From positions 496,001-560,000 of the forward strand of contig NC_091034.1 of NCBI RefSeq assembly GCF_041296385.1: a stretch of 64,000 bases of DNA, read 5' to 3'. Numbering within the stretch: the first letter of the stretch is position 1; every line of letters starts with the position of its first letter. A model generated the notes under the pieces. The model was given only the letters and a program-made list of their open reading frames with translations. It was not told the origin of the DNA and did not search any database. Position numbers and translations under genes: made by a program. This document shows, piece by piece, positions 61,038 through 64,000 of the stretch. This DNA comes from Aphelocoma coerulescens (Eukaryota; Chordata; Aves; Passeriformes; Corvidae).

Positions 61038-62412
61038 CAAAGAGATTAAGAGTAATTAAACATTGCACAGTGCTGCAGTGGTGCCTTATTTTCCATTTTT
61101 CCATGGGCACTCTCCACTCTGAGTTTGTGACATCTCAACCAATGAAAAAGGAAGATAATTTCACTGGTTTTAAATAAATATAAACAAAAGCAGCATGGTT
61201 TCCCCAAGCCTGGAATCCTCACCTGCCTGTGCTGCTGCTTAGAGTGTTCCCAAAGAGCCAGGTGGGAATGAGGGAGCTCAGCAGTGTGGGAGAATGTTGG
61301 GATTTGGTTCAAAGTGACAAATTAGAAATTACTGAATATTATGCCTTGAAAAAGGTGGAAAAACCAGTAAGTTGTGTATGTATTTACAACCTTGAAAGAA
61401 CCTGACCACACTATGAAAGTGGGTTTGGAGAGCACATTCCCTCTCTTTTTAATTCACTGGGGGGAATGTGAGAGAAGCAGATGAATGGAATTTGAACCCA
61501 TGTCCAGGTGGATGGTGGGGAACAGTAAAGGTGAATGTAAGGTTTAACCAGGAAAAGATGATGTGGGCTTGAACTTGTGAATGAATCGTTTGTAAAGGAT
61601 TGAAAAGGAAATTAAGCAGTATTTGTGTGAGAGTGTTTTGGAAGCGTTAAAAGAACAGTTTCCTGGGGGTAGAGAAGAATAAAGGGAACTTGGACATGTC
61701 TCAAAATGCAGAATATTTGTATCTTTTGAGTTTTGAGGATGATCTGGGGTGACACTTGATTTGGGAGACCGGAAGAACTGAACAATGTGTGAGCTGTGCT
61801 CGCAGGAAAGGCCTTTTTGGTGGCTGCTCTCAGCAGCTTTTTTGTCACCTCTTCAGTCCCCAGGAGTCTCTTTTCAGCATCCCAAACACGACATGCCCAG
61901 ATCCCCGATGCCATTGAAATGCAGAGCTGATCAGACACGCTCAGCTGGGATTAAGGCACTTCCATGCCAGCCAAGCCAAGTTCTTTGAGGCAGAAAAGGG
62001 ATTTTAAATGCCCGAGATGCTTCTCTGTGAATGTGCTGTTTCAGTTTGGTAATTGGTGTTGCAACTGGAGAAATGAGAAAAATTAAAGTTTAAATGTATT
62101 AATGTGCACACACCCACATCCACCAGGAGTTGAGTATTTGAGTGCTACAAACTTCCAGGCAGGGAAATCTTGTTTTAAGGCCATTGACTCTGTGTCAGGG
62201 GGAGGAGAGGGCAGGAATTAGTGCCAAGTCTCAGGTCCTTGTTGCTGAAATGTTCTTTGTTAGTGAAATGTTTTAGCAAAAAACTCCATCAAAAATAAGA
62301 GAAGACCAGACTGAGCATCTTGAGTGCAGTGTGTGTGTTTGTGTGTTCACAACCCAGACCGAAGCCACCATACCACCAAATCACAAAACCCTTCTGCAGT
62401 TAGGACTTTACA

Positions 62413-62486
62413 GCCCAGAATCCCGGAAGGGTTTGGCTTGGAAGGGACCTGAAAGACCATCCCAGTCCCACCCGCTGCCAAGGGGC
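62413..62486 (-). mobile_element. CR1 LINE 3' fragment, antisense, short
   Basis: cagcccagaatcccggaagg through accatcccagtcccacccgc; about 74 bp. Confidence 0.85.
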
Positions 62487-63435
62487 CATTACAGGGTGGT
62501 TCCCAGCAGAGCCCCTGCCCTGGGAAGGGCGATGATGTCTCCTGGTCTGCTTGGAGTTGTTTGCTTGGATTTCTGCATGGAACTTATCTCGAGTTCAGCC
62601 AAGAGCTTTGGAGAAGGTGGGCAGACGCACAGCGCTCTGTGTTCAGGGTTATCAGAATCTCCAGTTCTTACTCTGGAGGTGAAAAGCTCTGTTTCACAAC
62701 ATCCCACACGTCCTGGCTGTCCCCCTGTCCAGGGGCACGGATTGGCTCAAGTGTCACTTGAAGATTCAGTGAGTGTTCTGGAGTGGTTTCTTTCGGAAAA
62801 TATTTTTTCTTCCCATTTTGGGGCTGTGAAGAGACTCAAAAATCCCACTTTTTTTCCTAAATGCTGCAGAGTTCTACAGGACTTGAGTTTGTTCTTTCAG
62901 TTTCCCTTTCCTCCACTCAGTATTTTTGTTTGTTTCCCTCTGTTTTGGTGGAATCTGGGACTGATTTGCTGATTTGCTTTCCCCTTTCCCCGCGGCTGGG
63001 TTGGCGAGGTCACCGAGTTCCCTGTCGGGGTAAAACACAGCCTTTTCTCCATTCTTGCCCTTTCCACTACTGGGCAAGCTTAACTCTGTACCTAAACTGT
63101 CTCCCAAGTTTTCTCAGTTGCAGGAAACTGACATTCCAGCAGCAGAGACTGTATTTTGAATTACAGGGTGCTCAGACTGAACTGGTGTGGTTGATGATTA
63201 AATTAAGTTTTGATTAAATTAGGTGTTGATGAAGGGATGACATGCCATGCATTCCAAGTCATGGAAACAAGCCACATCCCAGTGTTCCTGCCGAGCACCA
63301 GCTCATCCCAGAGCATCTCCTGCTGGGTGTGATGGGAGCACGTGCTGCCCACGCTGCTCTGCACAAGGACAGCGGTGACAGGAACATTGTGGGGATTATT
63401 CCTTTGTTACTGTTGGAATCCTTTCAATCCCATAG

Positions 63436-63558
63436 ATCCGAATCCGGGATCCAAACCAGGGAGGCAAGGACATAACAGAAGAAATCATGTCTGGAGGGGG
63501 CAGCAGGAACCCCACCCCCCCCATCGTCAGACCCACCTCCACCCCAACTCCTCCTCAG
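63436..63558 (+). CDS. EIF4G3: eIF4GII exon, PABP-binding core (123 nt)
   Basis: Forty-one codons in phase 0 lie between aatcccatag and cag|gtaagg. The product is [20 protein letters not shown] followed by [39 protein letters not shown] is shared almost exactly by eIF4GI and eIF4GII and is the established binding site for the RRM region of PABPC1, which brings the mRNA 3' end to the cap complex. The tail is Ser/Thr/Pro-rich. It reads PIVRPTS where I recall PIGRPTS in mammals; a run of eight C bases just before this codon would be prone to read error, but the frame is intact. Downstream exons lie outside the window. Confidence 0.97.
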
Positions 63559-64000
63559 GTAAGGAAGGGCCACGCTCCTCCGCCCATGACCTTTGCTTTG
63601 CTGTGCCTCTCCCTCATACTTCCAGCCACACCTGACCATCTCAGACACCTGGATGCTCCTCAGTTACCAATATTCTTCAGGGATTGTTTTTTCCCAACTT
63701 TGGTCATTTTTAGCAGTCCATAGCTTGTGGAGCCTCGGTGCTGCTGCACGTTCCCCCGCCCTGGTTTTGTATCAGCCATAGATTTTCAGAGTTTTTCAGA
63801 GTTTCAGTGTTAAAGGAGGAGCCAAAATATCTGTGGGAAAGGAGGTGTCTCTGTTAAGTCTTGTGCACCTGAGGAAAGTCCATGTCACACAGGTGATTGA
63901 TTACAGACCTTCAGCTGCATCACTGTTCTTTCTGCCTTCCTGGAGCGGTTTTAGAGTTACCAGAAGATCTGGAGCTCGGGAGTTTTCTCACAGAACTGTG
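63559..64000 (+). other. EIF4G3: Start of the next intron
   Basis: It begins with the donor gtaagg after the PABP-site exon. No further exon or repeat is seen before the window ends. Confidence 0.8.

Larger units (their letters stand above)
60755..63435 (+). other. EIF4G3: Intron, 2.7 kb
   Basis: It has one sense CR1 (60857-61037) and one short antisense CR1 (62413-62486). The acceptor region at 63410-63435 has a weak pyrimidine tract (ttggaatcctttcaatcccatag). Nothing else is recognised. Confidence 0.8.
18330..63558 (+). other. EIF4G3: EIF4G3 locus, 5' coding part (nine exons seen)
   Basis: This span runs from the first to the last EIF4G3 exon I can recognise. eIF4GII is the cytoplasmic scaffold of eIF4F. 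It bridges the cap-binding protein eIF4E, the helicase eIF4A, eIF3 and poly(A)-binding protein to recruit 40S subunits to mRNA. The nine exons join without a frameshift or stop into 291 codons that match what I know of vertebrate eIF4GII N-termini, including the [19 protein letters not shown] block shared with eIF4GI. Exon phases agree at every junction: seven exons start and end in phase 0, and the 115-nt and 101-nt exons share one split Gly codon. Intron sizes are about 8.1, 18.0, 4.8, 5.8, 0.8, 0.9, 3.3 and 2.7 kb. The gene continues beyond both ends of the window. The assignment to EIF4G3 rather than EIF4G1 rests on the FFQRPQIQPPRA, YRHSGPPYVGPPQQYPVQ and [11 protein letters not shown] segments. 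Confidence 0.95.

Noticed and set aside
1..64000. Bacterial-type systems, CRISPR, phage or retroviral genes
   Set aside because: There are no operon-like packed ORFs, no spaced direct repeats of CRISPR type, and no gag, pol or env motifs. The sequence is spliced vertebrate DNA.

Overview
The window is a piece of a vertebrate, almost certainly avian, nuclear genome. It is dominated by introns of one gene on the + strand, EIF4G3, which encodes eIF4GII, the large scaffold of the cap-binding complex eIF4F. The bird call rests on at least 27 truncated CR1 LINE 3' ends. They carry the recurring CR1 end (GGTCCCTTCCAACCCAAACC, then ATTCTATGATT-like octamers). No mammalian SINEs, LINE-1 or full retroviral elements were recognised. 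The subfamily mix looks passerine-like, but that is an impression, not a test.

Nine coding exons were read by translating around splice sites: 18330-18405, 26485-26613, 44619-44714, 49550-49582, 55424-55444, 56229-56408, 57272-57386, 60654-60754 and 63436-63558. All have AG acceptors and GT donors. Joined, they give one uninterrupted frame of 291 codons (873 nt). This is the N-terminal region of eIF4GII: the extended leader, the usual internal start Met at 44685, the Pro/Gln/Tyr-rich region, and the PABP-binding segment that spans the last two exons. The frame enters from an upstream exon that I could not find and runs out of the window downstream. The eIF4E-binding site and the MIF4G, MA3 and W2 domains therefore lie outside.

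Layout: 1-18329 has no recognised exon. It holds the 5' intron or upstream region, a few CR1 pieces, a double minisatellite (12838-13518) and, near its end, a CpG-rich segment running into the first visible exon. From 18406 to 63435 the exons are separated by introns of 0.8 to 18 kb filled with CR1 fragments. After 63558 there is more intron.

The most interesting part is the pair of very short exons (33 and 21 nt) encoding FAAGPRPAHHQ and GGFRPIQ. The 21-nt exon has the layout of a neural microexon: TGC motifs just upstream and a perfect TGCATG 20 nt downstream. Other leads are a 56-nt candidate poison exon at 22818, inverted CR1 copies flanking the 60654-60754 exon, a CR1 copy within 40 nt of a coding acceptor, and a cluster of three AP-1 sites at 40057-40293. 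I found no bacterial-type system, CRISPR array, tRNA, rRNA or intact mobile element.
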